Source: Clostridia bacterium
Lineage (GTDB): Bacteria > Bacillota > Clostridia > TANB77 > CAG-508
Length of the DNA: 54,909 nucleotides
Assembly (NCBI GenBank): GCA_022790575.1
Contig: JAAVXM010000046.1
Span: forward strand, 1 to 54,909
Direction of reading: 5' to 3'
The notes beneath the pieces were generated by a model. That model worked only from the letters and a program-made list of their open reading frames with translations, was not told the origin of the DNA and ran no database searches. The position numbers and the translations under genes are program-made. Shown piece after piece: positions 43,746-53,678 of this stretch. Numbering within the stretch: the first letter of the stretch is position 1; every line of letters starts with the position of its first letter.

Positions 43746-45452
43746 ATGATAGAATTTAAAAAGAAAATTGCAGAAGCAATTGCAAAAGTAATAAATAAAA
43801 AAGAAGAAGAAATAGAGCAATATATAGAAGAGCCAAAAGAAAATAACAATGGAGACTATGCATTTCCATGTTTTAGGCTTGCAAAAGACTTAAAAAAAGC
43901 GCCTCCAATAATAGCAGAAGAAATACATAGCAAAATAGAAGTAGACAAAAACATAATAACAAATATAGAAGTAGTAGGAGGATACATAAACTTCTTTGTA
44001 AACAAAGAACTAATAGCAAAAGAAGTGTTAAAAGAAATGTCTTTAAAGAAGGAATATGGAACAAGTGAAATAGGGAAAGGCAAAAACATAGTAATAGACT
44101 ATTCTGCACCAAACATAGCCAAGCCATTTCATATAGGTCATCTTCGCTCAACAGTAATAGGAGGAGCATTATATAGAATATATAAATATTTAGGTTATAA
44201 TGTAATAGGAGTAAATCATTTAGGAGACTATGGAACTCAATTTGGAAAGCTAATAGAAGGATATAAAAGATGGGGAAATGAATACAATATAGATGAAAAC
44301 CCTATAGATGAATTAACAAAAATCTATATTAGAATAAACAATGCATGTAAAGAAGATGAAAGTATTTTAGAAGAATGTAGAAATAACTTCAAGAAATTAG
44401 AAGAAGGAGATACATATTGTACAGAATTATGGGAGAAGTTTAAAGATGTGAGTTTAAAGGAATTCCAAAAAGTTTATGATATACTAGGAACAAAATTTGA
44501 CTCATGGAATGGAGAAGCATTTTACTCAGATAAGATGGGAGAAGTTATTGATACACTAGAGAAAAGTGGTAAACTAGTAAAATCAGAAGGAGCAAGGATA
44601 ATCGAATTAGAAGAAAAAAATATGGCACCATGTATTATAGAAAAATCTAATGGTTCATCAACATATGCAACAAGAGATTTAGCAGCAATTATGTATAGAG
44701 CGAGAACATATAATTTTGATAAAGCTTTATATGTAACATCATATGAACAAATATTGCATTTTAAACAAATATTTGAAACAGCTAAATTATTAGGGTTAGA
44801 AGAAAAATATATTAATGGACTAGAGCATGTACCATTTGGAATGGTTCTACTAAAAACAGGTAAAATGTCTACAAGAGAAGGAAACATGATAAAGCTAGAA
44901 GATTTATTAAATGAGGCAATAGATAGAGCAAAGAAAATTATTGAAGAAAAAAATCCTGAACTAGAAAATAAAGAAGAGACAGCAAAAAAGGTTGGAATAG
45001 GAGCAGTAATATTTAATGACTTAGCAAATAGTAGAGTAAAAGACGAAATATTTGATTGGGATACAATATTGAATTTCCAAGGGGAAACTGGACCATATAT
45101 TCAGTATACCTATGTACGTACAAAAAGTGTAATAGAAAAAGTAGGTGGAGTACCAAATATAAGAGATGTTGTTACAACAAATATACTAGATGAGTATTCG
45201 AACAAGATATTCAAACTTATATATAATTTTGAAAGCACTCTAAAACAAGTTATAGATAAAAATGAACCATCAATATTATCAAGGTATTTGATTGAGTTAT
45301 CAAAACTATATAGCAATTTTTACAATGAAAATAAAATAATTGTAGAAGACAAAGAACTTCAAAATTCACGTGTATATCTAACATATACAGTAGGCAAGAT
45401 ATTAGAAATAGGGGCTAATTTATTGGGAATAGAAATGCCAGATAAGATGTAA
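43746..45452 (+). CDS. argS: Arginyl-tRNA synthetase
   Basis: Class I synthetase for tRNA-Arg. The N-terminal additional domain (about residues 1-115) is followed by DYSAPNIAKPFHIGHLRST with HIGH and SAPN signature motifs, GVNHLGDYGTQFG, the YATRDLAA stretch and the KMSKS variant MSTREGNMI (about residues 376-384). It ends with the DALR anticodon-binding domain (SRVYLTYTVGKILEIGANLLGIEMPDKM, tail phrase LLGIEMPDKM). Length 568 is normal. The ATG follows AAAGGGAAGAG. Confidence 0.97.
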   Translation: MIEFKKKIAEAIAKVINKKEEEIEQYIEEPKENNNGDYAFPCFRLAKDLKKAPPIIAEEIHSKIEVDKNIITNIEVVGGYINFFVNKELIAKEVLKEMSLKKEYGTSEIGKGKNIVIDYSAPNIAKPFHIGHLRSTVIGGALYRIYKYLGYNVIGVNHLGDYGTQFGKLIEGYKRWGNEYNIDENPIDELTKIYIRINNACKEDESILEECRNNFKKLEEGDTYCTELWEKFKDVSLKEFQKVYDILGTKFDSWNGEAFYSDKMGEVIDTLEKSGKLVKSEGARIIELEEKNMAPCIIEKSNGSSTYATRDLAAIMYRARTYNFDKALYVTSYEQILHFKQIFETAKLLGLEEKYINGLEHVPFGMVLLKTGKMSTREGNMIKLEDLLNEAIDRAKKIIEEKNPELENKEETAKKVGIGAVIFNDLANSRVKDEIFDWDTILNFQGETGPYIQYTYVRTKSVIEKVGGVPNIRDVVTTNILDEYSNKIFKLIYNFESTLKQVIDKNEPSILSRYLIELSKLYSNFYNENKIIVEDKELQNSRVYLTYTVGKILEIGANLLGIEMPDKM

Positions 45453-45466
45453 AAAATATTAATAAA

Positions 45467-45501
45467 AAATGAAAGTATATCAAATACACTTTCATTTTTT
45501 T
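45467..45501 (+). terminator. Terminator after argS
   Basis: AAAATGAAAGTATAT pairs, with one mismatch, with ATACACTTTCATTTTTTT around a three-base loop, with a T-run. Confidence 0.8.
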
Positions 45502-45550
45502 AGTTTCTATGATATATATAATATAAAATATTTAGCAATAAGGAGCAATT

Positions 45551-46555
45551 ATGAAAGAAAAAATAAGTCTAGATAGATTTAGAATAATAGCAGCAATACT
45601 AATAGTAGCGATACACATATTTCCACTATCATCAATAAATGAAACAGCAGACTTTATATTTACACATGTAATATGTAGAATAGGAGTACCATTCTTTTTA
45701 ATGATAACAGGATTTTTTGTGCTTCCAAAAGCTATACAAGACAGAAGAAATCTAATAAAATACACAATAAAAATCGCAAAAATATATGCAATATGTATGA
45801 TAATATATTTACCAGTAAACATATATGCAGGGCAGTTAAAAGGAATTGGTGTTATAGGAATAATAAAAGATATTTTTATAAATGGAACATTTTATCATCT
45901 GTGGTATTTCCCTGCACTAATTTTAGGGGTATGGGTAACATATTTTATAATAAAACATTGTAATAAAAAAGTTGCAATAACTAGTATATTACTATTATAC
46001 ATAATAGGATGTTTTGGAGATAGTTATTTTGGACTAAGTGAAAAAAATATAATCATATCAAAAATATATAATTGTATTTTTGCAGTTGCAGACTATACAA
46101 GAAATGGTTTGTTTTATGCACCAATATTTTTGGGGCTAGGATATTTATTTAGTAAAAGAACATGGAAAACAAGTAATAAGAATAATTTGCTTTTTACAAT
46201 AACATCATTAGTATTATTAATAATAGAAGGGTTAATATTACATACATATAATTTACAAAAGCATGATAGTATGTATTTTATGCTAATACCATTAATGTTT
46301 AGTATATTTAACTTTATATTATTACAAGAAAACAAAGAGAACAATAAAAAGCTAAGAAACATTGCTACAATAATTTATATTATCCATCCAATGTTTATTA
46401 TACTAATAAGAGGTGCTGCAAAAGTAGTACATTTAGAAAATATAATGATAGACAATAGTTTAATCAATTATATTTTAGTTGTAATTTCATCTGTAGTATT
46501 TAGTATTATATTTGAAACAGCAAAAGTATGGTATAATAAAAAAGTTCTTAACTAG
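45551..46555 (+). CDS. Acyltransferase 3 family membrane protein
   Basis: A 334-residue protein with about ten membrane helices of the acyltransferase 3 (OafA/YrhL-like) family, which O-acylates surface sugars or peptidoglycan. The characteristic opening is SLDRFRIIAAILIVAIHIFP with the catalytic His at about residue 22, then RIGVPFFLMITGFF, and FYHLWYFPALI. The donor and target are not shown by the sequence. The ATG follows AAGGAGC. It lies between argS and ispE as a single gene with its own terminator upstream. Confidence 0.88.
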   Translation: MKEKISLDRFRIIAAILIVAIHIFPLSSINETADFIFTHVICRIGVPFFLMITGFFVLPKAIQDRRNLIKYTIKIAKIYAICMIIYLPVNIYAGQLKGIGVIGIIKDIFINGTFYHLWYFPALILGVWVTYFIIKHCNKKVAITSILLLYIIGCFGDSYFGLSEKNIIISKIYNCIFAVADYTRNGLFYAPIFLGLGYLFSKRTWKTSNKNNLLFTITSLVLLIIEGLILHTYNLQKHDSMYFMLIPLMFSIFNFILLQENKENNKKLRNIATIIYIIHPMFIILIRGAAKVVHLENIMIDNSLINYILVVISSVVFSIIFETAKVWYNKKVLN

Positions 46556-46583
46556 ATTTGTATAGAAAGGGATATAACACAAT

Positions 46584-47450
46584 ATGGAACAAATATATAT
46601 GAAGGCTAGGGCAAAAGTCAATTTAAATCTAATGGTGATAGATAAGAGAAAAGATAATTATCATAACATAAAATCAATATTTCAAAAAGTCAATTTATAT
46701 GATGAACTACTAGTAACAAAAAATAAAGGTTTTAGTGGATTAAAATTCGAAACTAATATAGAAGAATTAAATAGTGAAGATAACATTATTTGCAAGGCAT
46801 ATAAAAAAATGAAAGATAAATATAAACAAATAACAGGAGTAACAGTTAAATTAAACAAGAAAATCCCAATGCAAGCAGGGATGGCAGGAGGCAGTACAGA
46901 TTGTGCAAGTTTTATTTTATGTATGGACAGGCTGTTTAATTTAAAATTAACAAAAAGCGAGATAGAGGATTTAGGAAAAAGCTTAGGGGCAGATGTAGTA
47001 CCATGCTTATATAATAATGCACTGTTAGTAGAAGGGATAGGAGACAAAACAACTCCAATAAACACCAAATTTAAATATTATTTTATAATTATAAAGCCAG
47101 AAATAAATTGTAGCACAAAAGAAATGTATAAGAAAATAGATGCAGAATATAAAATTAAACAAATTGATAAAACAGAAGATATAATAAAAGCCTTAGAAAA
47201 TGAGAATATAGGATTATTAAAAAACAGCTTATATAATGTATTTGAAGATGTTATAGAAAGTAAAGAACTAATAAATAACATAAAAAGAGAACTTATAAAT
47301 AATGGTGCAATAGCTAGCTTAATGACTGGTTCAGGCTCATGTATATATGGAATATTCCAAGATAAACAAATGGCTAAAACAGTATATAAAATAATGAAAA
47401 ACAGATATAGAACATATATATGTACATCTTATAATTCAAAAAGGAGGTAA
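46584..47450 (+). CDS. ispE: 4-diphosphocytidyl-2-C-methyl-D-erythritol kinase
   Basis: GHMP-family kinase of the MEP pathway of isoprenoid precursors, needed among other things for undecaprenyl carrier lipid. ARAKVNLNLMVIDKR, HNIKSIF, the ATP loop PMQAGMAGGSTDCA (about residues 93-106) and the C-terminal MTGSGSCIYG (about 250) are all intact; length 288 is normal. It begins 28 bases after the acyltransferase and ends 8 bases before the sensor kinase gene. Confidence 0.95.
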   Translation: MEQIYMKARAKVNLNLMVIDKRKDNYHNIKSIFQKVNLYDELLVTKNKGFSGLKFETNIEELNSEDNIICKAYKKMKDKYKQITGVTVKLNKKIPMQAGMAGGSTDCASFILCMDRLFNLKLTKSEIEDLGKSLGADVVPCLYNNALLVEGIGDKTTPINTKFKYYFIIIKPEINCSTKEMYKKIDAEYKIKQIDKTEDIIKALENENIGLLKNSLYNVFEDVIESKELINNIKRELINNGAIASLMTGSGSCIYGIFQDKQMAKTVYKIMKNRYRTYICTSYNSKRR

Positions 47451-47458
47451 TATATTAA

Positions 47459-48569
47459 ATGTTTGAAAAGATTTTCGGAAAGAAAAAATCCATACAAAGG
47501 AGTTTAATAGTTGAATTTATTATTACAATAATATTAGTTACCTTTTTATCTATAATAGGATTTTACATTTTTATTCATCAAGAAATAGTACAGATAATAC
47601 AAATAAATGTTGAAAATTATGATGAACTAAAAGAACTACTAACTATTATTAGAAGAGGAGTGCTTATTATGCTTATAAATGCGATAGTAGTTAGTGCAGT
47701 AATTATTAAGATATCAAGTAAAAAAATGTTGGAGCCACTAGAAAAAATGATAAAAGCAACTAAACAAGTAGCAGCAGGAGACTTTGAAATTAGGCTTGAA
47801 ACAAAAAGGAAAGATGAGATAAAAGAACTTGTTACAAATTTCAATCATATGACTGAAGAACTAGGTCAAACAGAACTTTTACAAAAAGACTTTATAAATA
47901 ATGTATCACATGAAATAAAAACTCCTATAAATTCAATACAGGGTTTTACTAAATTATTAGATGATGACAGCCTAAAGGAAGAGGAGCGAAAAGAATATAT
48001 TGAAATAATATTAGAAGAATTAGATAGATTATTAAATTTATCTAGTAATATCTTAAAATTAGCAAAATTACAAAACCAAAACAGAATAACTAAAATTGAA
48101 CAAGTAAATATAGCAGAGCAATTAAGAAAAACAATAGCACTATTAGAGCCAAAGTGGAAAGGGAAGAACTTGGAGTTTGAAGTCGATTTAGAAGACAGCT
48201 ATTTTTATGGGGATGAAGATTTACTATTTCAAGTATGGACAAATCTAATAGATAATAGTATTAAATTTTCAAAACAAAATGGAAAGATTGAAGTAACAAC
48301 AAAACAAGATAATAGCAAGATAATTGTAAAGATACAAGATAATGGTATTGGAATAGAAAAACAGGAACTGGACAAGATATTTAAAAGATTTTATCAAATA
48401 GATAAATCTCATTCTGGTGATGGAAGTGGGCTACGGATTATCAATTGTTAAAAGAATTATAGAATTATCTAATGGAACAATTGAAGCAACCTCAGAGGCA
48501 GGGAAGGGTACAACAGTTACTATAGAATTGCCACTAAAAGAAAAACAAAATAAAATTTTAATAAAATAG
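47459..48569 (+). CDS. Sensor histidine kinase, frameshifted in the ATPase domain
   Basis: Membrane kinase with a helix at about residues 17-40, a short sensor loop, a second helix (about 63-85) and a HAMP linker (PLEKMIKATKQVAAGDFEI). The dimerisation and phosphoacceptor box is FINNVSHEIKTP with His 151; N box LIDNSIKFSK and G1 DNGIGI follow. The G2 box reads GSGL and then, because of one extra base near 48434, shifts into an early stop at 48449-48451. In the other frame the missing part continues as GLSIVKRIIELSNG, TSEAGKGTTVTIELP to TAG 48567. No response regulator gene is next to it. Either a real mutation or a sequencing error. Confidence 0.85.
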
Positions 48570-48628
48570 TACAAAATTCATGATAAATTCATAAAATTAT
48601 GATATACAATGTAAAAAGGAGGAATATA

Positions 48629-49171
48629 ATGGAATATTTTGAAAATATATTAAAGAAAACAGGATGGAGTTCATTAATAACATCAATTATATTTGCTATA
48701 CTAGGAATTGTTTTAATTACACAGCCAGAAGCAACAGTAAAGTTTATATCCTATATTATAGGAGGAACATTTATATTAACAGGAGCATACAAAATTCTAA
48801 GTTATATTTATAACAAAGGGAAATATGATTTTTATGATTATGATATGCCATTTGGAATAATTGCAATAATATTAGGTATTGTAACAATTGTATATAGTAG
48901 TCAAATATTAGCAATGTTTAGAATTATAATAGGACTATGGATAACATATAGTGCCATTATAAGGATAAATTTAGCATTAAAGCTAAAAAACATTAATTCA
49001 AATGTTTGGGTGCACAGTCTGGCTATTGCCTTAATAATGCTAGTGTGTGGAATCTATATTTTATTTAATACAGCTGCAATAATTGTAACAATAGGAGTTG
49101 CTATTTTGGCATATTCAATTTTAGATATAATAGAAAGTATCATATTTTTAAATAATGTTAATAAAATATAA
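48629..49171 (+). CDS. DUF308 (HdeD-like) membrane protein
   Basis: A 180-residue protein with six membrane helices in three pairs, typical of the DUF308/HdeD fold. Hallmarks are SSLITSIIFAILGIVLITQPE at the start and repeated IIGGTFILTGAYKI and ILGIVTIVYSS segments. Function unknown in Gram-positives; HdeD is an acid-resistance protein in enterobacteria. The frame is open from 48599, but ATG 48629 with AAAGGAGG is the right start. It is 18 bases ahead of feoA. Confidence 0.85.
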   Translation: MEYFENILKKTGWSSLITSIIFAILGIVLITQPEATVKFISYIIGGTFILTGAYKILSYIYNKGKYDFYDYDMPFGIIAIILGIVTIVYSSQILAMFRIIIGLWITYSAIIRINLALKLKNINSNVWVHSLAIALIMLVCGIYILFNTAAIIVTIGVAILAYSILDIIESIIFLNNVNKI

Positions 49172-49189
49172 ATAAGGATGAGAGTAATA

Positions 49190-49441
49190 ATGAAAAAGAT
49201 TGGAGAAATATGTAATTTATCAGATTTAAAAGTTGGTCAAAAAGCAAAAGTAATAAAGATAAATGAAGATAACAGAGTAGTTAGAAGACATTTGCTAGAT
49301 ATGGGAATAACAAGAGGTGTAGAAATTATGATTAAGAAAATTGCACCAATGGGAGACCCAATAGACATTAGTTTAAGAGGTTATGAGTTATGTATAAGTA
49401 AAAGAGATTTACAAATGATAGAAGTAGAGGTCATAAGGTAA
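49190..49441 (+). CDS. feoA: Ferrous iron transport protein A
   Basis: Small SH3-like cytoplasmic protein that supports FeoB. The 83-residue sequence has the FeoA pattern: LSDLKVGQKAKVIKINED, RRHLLDMGITRGVEI, PMGDPIDISLRGYELCISKRD. The ATG at 49190, with AAGGATGAG upstream, is preferred over 49178. It lies 48 bases before feoB. No clear Fur box is visible upstream. Confidence 0.93.
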   Translation: MKKIGEICNLSDLKVGQKAKVIKINEDNRVVRRHLLDMGITRGVEIMIKKIAPMGDPIDISLRGYELCISKRDLQMIEVEVIR

Positions 49442-49489
49442 AATAATTCATTATTGGACTCATTGTAATCAGGAAGGAATGTGATAAAA

Positions 49490-51610
49490 ATGAAAATAGC
49501 ATTAGTAGGAAATCAAAATAGTGGTAAAACAACATTATTTAACACTCTTACAGGGATGAATGCTAAGATAGGCAACTGGCCTGGCGTTACAATTGAAAAG
49601 AAAACAGGAATTATAAAAGGAACAGATTTTGAATTAACAGATTTACCAGGGATATATTCATTAAGTCCATATAGTGTAGAAGAAGACTTGTCGAGAAAGT
49701 TTGTTTTTGATGAAAATCCAAATATAATAATAAATATTATAGATAGTACATCTTTAGAAAGAAGTTTATATTTAACAACACAATTGCTGGAGCTTGATTG
49801 CAAAGTAATTGTGGCATTAAATATGGTGGACATACTAGAAAAGAAAGGACTAATTATAGATGAAAATAAATTGGGACAAGTATTAGGTACAAAAGTATTA
49901 AAAATATCAGCACTGAAGGGAACTGGGATAGAAGAACTTATACAGGAAATTAAGAAGCCGATAGATGTAGAACAAACATATATTTATGATACAAATATGG
50001 AAGAAGCAATTAAGAAAGTTGAAAGTAGCATAAACACAAGTTCATTACATAAAAGGTTTTTGGCAGTTAAATTGTTAGAAAATGATGAGAGATTTGAGAA
50101 TATAAGTAATGAAAAGATAAAAAATATTGCAAAAGAGTTATCACAAAATTATGATACAGATTTAGAAGAAATTATTGCAACAGAAAGATACCAATTTATA
50201 GAACAAGTAAAAAAACAATCAGTTATAAAAAAAGAAACAGAAGAATCAATATCAGACAAGCTTGATAAAATATTTTTAAATAAATTTCTTGCATTGCCAA
50301 TATTTATTTTAATAATGTTTTTAATATACTTTTTATCTGTAGGAGTAGTAGGAAATCTGACTGTAGATTGGATAACAGGCTTGGTTGATATAGCTAGGGA
50401 AAATATAGGAAGTGCTTTATCCAAAATAGGAGCTTCAGAATGGGTCAATAGCTTGATTGTAGATGGAATAATTGCAGGAGTTGGAGCAGTACTAGGTTTT
50501 ATACCTCAACTTATTATATTGTTTGTGTGTATAGCTATTTTAGAGACAACAGGATATATGTCAAGAATTGCTTTATTGCTAGACAAGCTATTTAGAAAAA
50601 TAGGATTGAGTGGAAAAAGCTTAATACCATTCATAGTGGGAGCAGGATGTAGTGTGCCAGGAATAATGGGAACAAGGATAATAGAGAACCAAGCTGAAAG
50701 AGAAATGACAACTATATTAACTCCATTTATACCATGTAGTGCAAAATTGCCAATAATAGCATTGTTTTCAGGTTACTTTTTTGGAAAAAAATCTGGATTT
50801 GTATCAGCTTCATTATACTTTTTAGCAGTAGCAATAATTATAATAAGTGCAATAATTATGAAGAAATTTGTATTCAAAAAAACAAACAATGTGTTTATAT
50901 CAGAACTTCCAGAGTACAAATTGCCAAATATGAAGTATATTGCAAAAGATGTATTAGATAAAGTAATTGCATTTATAAAAAGAGCAGGTAGTGTAATACT
51001 TGTATGCTCAATAGTGATATGGTTTTTATTATCATTTTCATTCAAACTAGAATATGGAGTAGATGTAGAAAAAAGCATATTAGCTTCAATAGGTAAATCA
51101 ATATCATGGGCATTTTACCCAATGCTTGGAGAGAATAGTTGGGGAGCAGCAGTTTCTGCTATACAGGGACTAGTAGCAAAAGAACAGGTAATCTCTTCAA
51201 TGTCAGTAATATCTGGTCTAGCAGAAGAAGCAGAAACAGCGAATTCTATGTTCCAAAAAGGAATATTTAATTTCTTTACAGCATCTTCAGCATATGCATT
51301 TATGATATTTAATTTATTTAGTGCACCATGTTTTGGAGCAATAGGGGCAATGAAAAGAGAACTTGGAAGTAATAGAAAAGTATTAAAGGCATTAGCATAT
51401 CAGACTATATTTGCATGGAGTTTAGCAACAATTGCATATCAAATAGGTAGTAGGCTAGAAAATGGTACACTTAATATGGCTAATATTCTTATAATATCAG
51501 GGATAGCAATAATTGTTATAAAAGTATTGAGTGGTATGAAGAAAGAAACAAAAAATGGATGTAGAAATTGTCCATATAGTAATTCTTGCAAAGAGCATGA
51601 TAATAAATAA
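49490..51610 (+). CDS. feoB: Ferrous iron transport protein B
   Basis: Membrane GTPase-coupled Fe(II) importer. The N-terminal G domain has GNQNSGKTTLFNTLTG (G1), GNWPGVTIEKKTG (G2), DLPGIYSL (G3) and NMVD (G4), followed by a GDI domain and about eight membrane helices with two Gate-motif regions (VGAGCSVPGIMG and SAPCFGAIGAMKREL). It ends with a Cys-rich tail, GCRNCPYSNSCKEHDNK, which resembles a FeoC-like or NifU-like metal-binding end. Length about 706. The start ATG 49490 follows AGGAAGGA; GTG 49481 is an alternative. Confidence 0.96.
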   Translation: MKIALVGNQNSGKTTLFNTLTGMNAKIGNWPGVTIEKKTGIIKGTDFELTDLPGIYSLSPYSVEEDLSRKFVFDENPNIIINIIDSTSLERSLYLTTQLLELDCKVIVALNMVDILEKKGLIIDENKLGQVLGTKVLKISALKGTGIEELIQEIKKPIDVEQTYIYDTNMEEAIKKVESSINTSSLHKRFLAVKLLENDERFENISNEKIKNIAKELSQNYDTDLEEIIATERYQFIEQVKKQSVIKKETEESISDKLDKIFLNKFLALPIFILIMFLIYFLSVGVVGNLTVDWITGLVDIARENIGSALSKIGASEWVNSLIVDGIIAGVGAVLGFIPQLIILFVCIAILETTGYMSRIALLLDKLFRKIGLSGKSLIPFIVGAGCSVPGIMGTRIIENQAEREMTTILTPFIPCSAKLPIIALFSGYFFGKKSGFVSASLYFLAVAIIIISAIIMKKFVFKKTNNVFISELPEYKLPNMKYIAKDVLDKVIAFIKRAGSVILVCSIVIWFLLSFSFKLEYGVDVEKSILASIGKSISWAFYPMLGENSWGAAVSAIQGLVAKEQVISSMSVISGLAEEAETANSMFQKGIFNFFTASSAYAFMIFNLFSAPCFGAIGAMKRELGSNRKVLKALAYQTIFAWSLATIAYQIGSRLENGTLNMANILIISGIAIIVIKVLSGMKKETKNGCRNCPYSNSCKEHDNK

Positions 51611-51630
51611 AGCATTGGAGGAAGTATCAA

Positions 51631-52509
51631 ATGGTACCAAGATTTTTACAAGAAATGTTAATAGAACAATATGGAGAGAAAATAACAAATAAAATAATAG
51701 ATGGATATTCAAAACAACAATATGTTACATTAAGGGTAAATACAATAAAATCAGATATAAATAAAATCAAACAAAGACTAGTACAAGAAAATATAGAATT
51801 TGAGGAAGTTGATTGGAGCAAAAATGCTTTAATTATAAAAAATGTAACAGAAGCGGAAATAAGAAAATTAGATATATATATAAATGGTGAGATTTACTTG
51901 CAAAGTTTATCATCAATGTTGCCACCAATTATATTAGAACCAAAGGAAAGGGAAAACATATTAGACATGGCAGCTGCACCTGGAGGTAAAACAACACAAA
52001 TAGCAGCGATGACTGGAAATAAGGCGTTTTTGACAGCTTGTGAAAAAAACAAAATACGTGCAGAAAGATTAAAATATAATTTAGATAAGCAAGGTGTAAC
52101 TTGTGTAAATGTTATGCTTGAAGATGCAAGAAAATTAAGTGATTATTTTTCATTTGATAAAATCTTATTAGATGCTCCATGCAGTGGAAGTGGCACGAGT
52201 AATGTAATAAAAGATAATTTTACAAAGCAGTTAATAAATAACTGTATAAAAGTTCAAGAATGCTTGTTAAATAAATCACTTAAATTATTAAAACATGGAC
52301 AAGAGATGGTTTACTCAACTTGTTCAATACTTAGACAAGAAAATGAAGATATTTTAAATATGGTTTTAGAAAGAGCAAATGCAGAGATTGTGCCAATTGA
52401 GGTCTCAAAAGAAATACCATTACTTCCAGTAAATATAAATGGTACAATCTGTGTATGCCCAACAGAACTATATGAAGGCTTTTTTGTAGCTAAGATAAGG
52501 AAAAAATAG
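51631..52509 (+). CDS. RsmB/NOP family RNA (cytosine-5)-methyltransferase
   Basis: SAM-dependent enzyme that methylates cytosines in rRNA or tRNA. The SAM loop is MAAAPGGKTTQIAA (about residues 112-125); the two catalytic Cys lie in DAPCSGSG (about 186) and YSTCS (about 233). The N-terminal RNA-binding part is short (about residues 1-100), so it resembles RsmB/F-like or archaeal-type NSUN proteins without the PUA domain; the exact target is not clear. Length 292. It starts 20 bases after feoB; ATG follows GGAGG. Confidence 0.9.
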   Translation: MVPRFLQEMLIEQYGEKITNKIIDGYSKQQYVTLRVNTIKSDINKIKQRLVQENIEFEEVDWSKNALIIKNVTEAEIRKLDIYINGEIYLQSLSSMLPPIILEPKERENILDMAAAPGGKTTQIAAMTGNKAFLTACEKNKIRAERLKYNLDKQGVTCVNVMLEDARKLSDYFSFDKILLDAPCSGSGTSNVIKDNFTKQLINNCIKVQECLLNKSLKLLKHGQEMVYSTCSILRQENEDILNMVLERANAEIVPIEVSKEIPLLPVNINGTICVCPTELYEGFFVAKIRKK

Positions 52510-52526
52510 AAAAGGAAGAGAATAAA

Positions 52527-53237
52527 ATGTTAACACAATTTTCAAGAACAGAGATGTTGATAGGAAAAGAAGCTGTTGAAAAATTGAAAAAATCAAAAGT
52601 TGCTATATTTGGAATAGGTGGTGTAGGCTCATATGTTGTAGAAGGTTTAGCAAGGGCTGGCATTGGTAATTTTGTTTTGGTAGATAAGGATGATGTTGAT
52701 ATTACAAATATTAATAGGCAAATTATTGCAACACACAAAACAATAAATATGCCTAAGGTGGATATTGCACAAAAAAGAATTTTAGATATAAATCCATCTG
52801 CAAATATAGTTGTTTATAAAGAGTTCTTTCTACCTGGAAACAATGAAATTATTGATGATTCAATAGATTACATAGTAGATGCAGTAGATACAACAACAGC
52901 TAAAATCGAATTAGTGGTACAAGCTAATAAATTGAATATACCGATTATTTCATGTATGGGTACAGGAAATAAACTAAATCCAACAGATTTTGAGGTGACA
53001 GATATTTATAAGACTAGTGTATGTCCACTAGCTAAAGTAATGAGAAAGGAATTAAAACAAAGAGAGATTAAATCTCTAAAGGTTGTTTATTCAAAAGAAG
53101 AACCTATTAAATTAGATAAAGAAATAGATGAGAAGATAGAAGATAAGAAGCAATCACCAGGAAGTATTTCTTTTGTACCATCTGTTGCAGGCCTTATAAT
53201 AGCAAGTGAAGTCATAAAAGATATTTCTATAAAATAA
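52527..53237 (+). CDS. tcdA: tRNA threonylcarbamoyladenosine dehydratase
   Basis: ThiF/E1-like enzyme that cyclises t6A to ct6A at position 37 of ANN-decoding tRNAs. The ATP-binding Rossmann loop is GIGGVGSYVVEGLARAGIG (about residues 31-49), then DKDDVDITNINRQIIATH and VDAVDTTTAKIELV, typical of TcdA/CsdL rather than MoeB or ThiF; the CP and Cys region around VCPLAKVMRKELK fits too. Length 236 is slightly short of the E. coli protein. It follows the RsmB/NOP gene by 17 bases, so both are likely one tRNA/rRNA modification operon. Confidence 0.92.
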   Translation: MLTQFSRTEMLIGKEAVEKLKKSKVAIFGIGGVGSYVVEGLARAGIGNFVLVDKDDVDITNINRQIIATHKTINMPKVDIAQKRILDINPSANIVVYKEFFLPGNNEIIDDSIDYIVDAVDTTTAKIELVVQANKLNIPIISCMGTGNKLNPTDFEVTDIYKTSVCPLAKVMRKELKQREIKSLKVVYSKEEPIKLDKEIDEKIEDKKQSPGSISFVPSVAGLIIASEVIKDISIK

Positions 53238-53251
53238 GACTATTCATTATC

Positions 53252-53278
53252 ACATAAAATCCTAAAATATCATATTAT
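53252..53278 (+). promoter_or_regulatory. Possible mother-cell (SigK/SigE-type) promoter of the cotJ operon
   Basis: AC at 53252-53253, 17 bases, then CATATTAT at 53271-53278, which fits the mAC-N17-CATAnnnT pattern of SigK and the -10 of SigE. Predicted start near 53285, just before the cotJA ribosome binding site. Short motifs like these occur by chance in AT-rich DNA, so confidence is low. Confidence 0.3.
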
Positions 53279-53309
53279 GTATTATAAAACAAAAAGAAGG
53301 AGGATTATA

Positions 53310-53678
53310 ATGTTTTCAAGAAGATTTAAAAAATGCTATTGCATGAATAATGATAAAAGTATTGCAACTGCTAATGTTATTGAAGACAAGTGTGATAATG
53401 TGTGTCCAACAGTTTGTGAAGATTACAACATTAATAATTGTGAATGTGGATTTGATGAATATAATGAAATGGGAGTTTTCCCAACAAACCCTATGTTAGC
53501 TCAAAGCTATGTTCCAATGCAATTTATGGATAAAACATTTAAACCTTGTGTAGGACTAAAAATGGGAACAATATTTCCTGAATTGGTTAGCCCTTATATG
53601 CCTTGCCAATCTATGAGAGTAAACGAGTATTTAGAGGCAACTAATAAAATTGGGGAGGGGTGTAATCATGTTAGATGA
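53310..53678 (+). CDS. cotJA: Spore coat associated protein CotJA
   Basis: First protein of the CotJ coat complex. The C-terminal half has the family core, NPMLAQSYVPMQFMDKTF, GLKMGTIFPELVSPYMP (about residues 64-105). The N-terminal 50 residues are rich in Cys (CYC, CDNVCPTVCEDY, NCECG), more than in Bacillus CotJA, and may be involved in coat cross-linking or metal binding. The ATG at 53310 has AGAAGGAGG upstream. The stop overlaps the cotJB start by 11 bases. Confidence 0.88.
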   Translation: MFSRRFKKCYCMNNDKSIATANVIEDKCDNVCPTVCEDYNINNCECGFDEYNEMGVFPTNPMLAQSYVPMQFMDKTFKPCVGLKMGTIFPELVSPYMPCQSMRVNEYLEATNKIGEGCNHVR

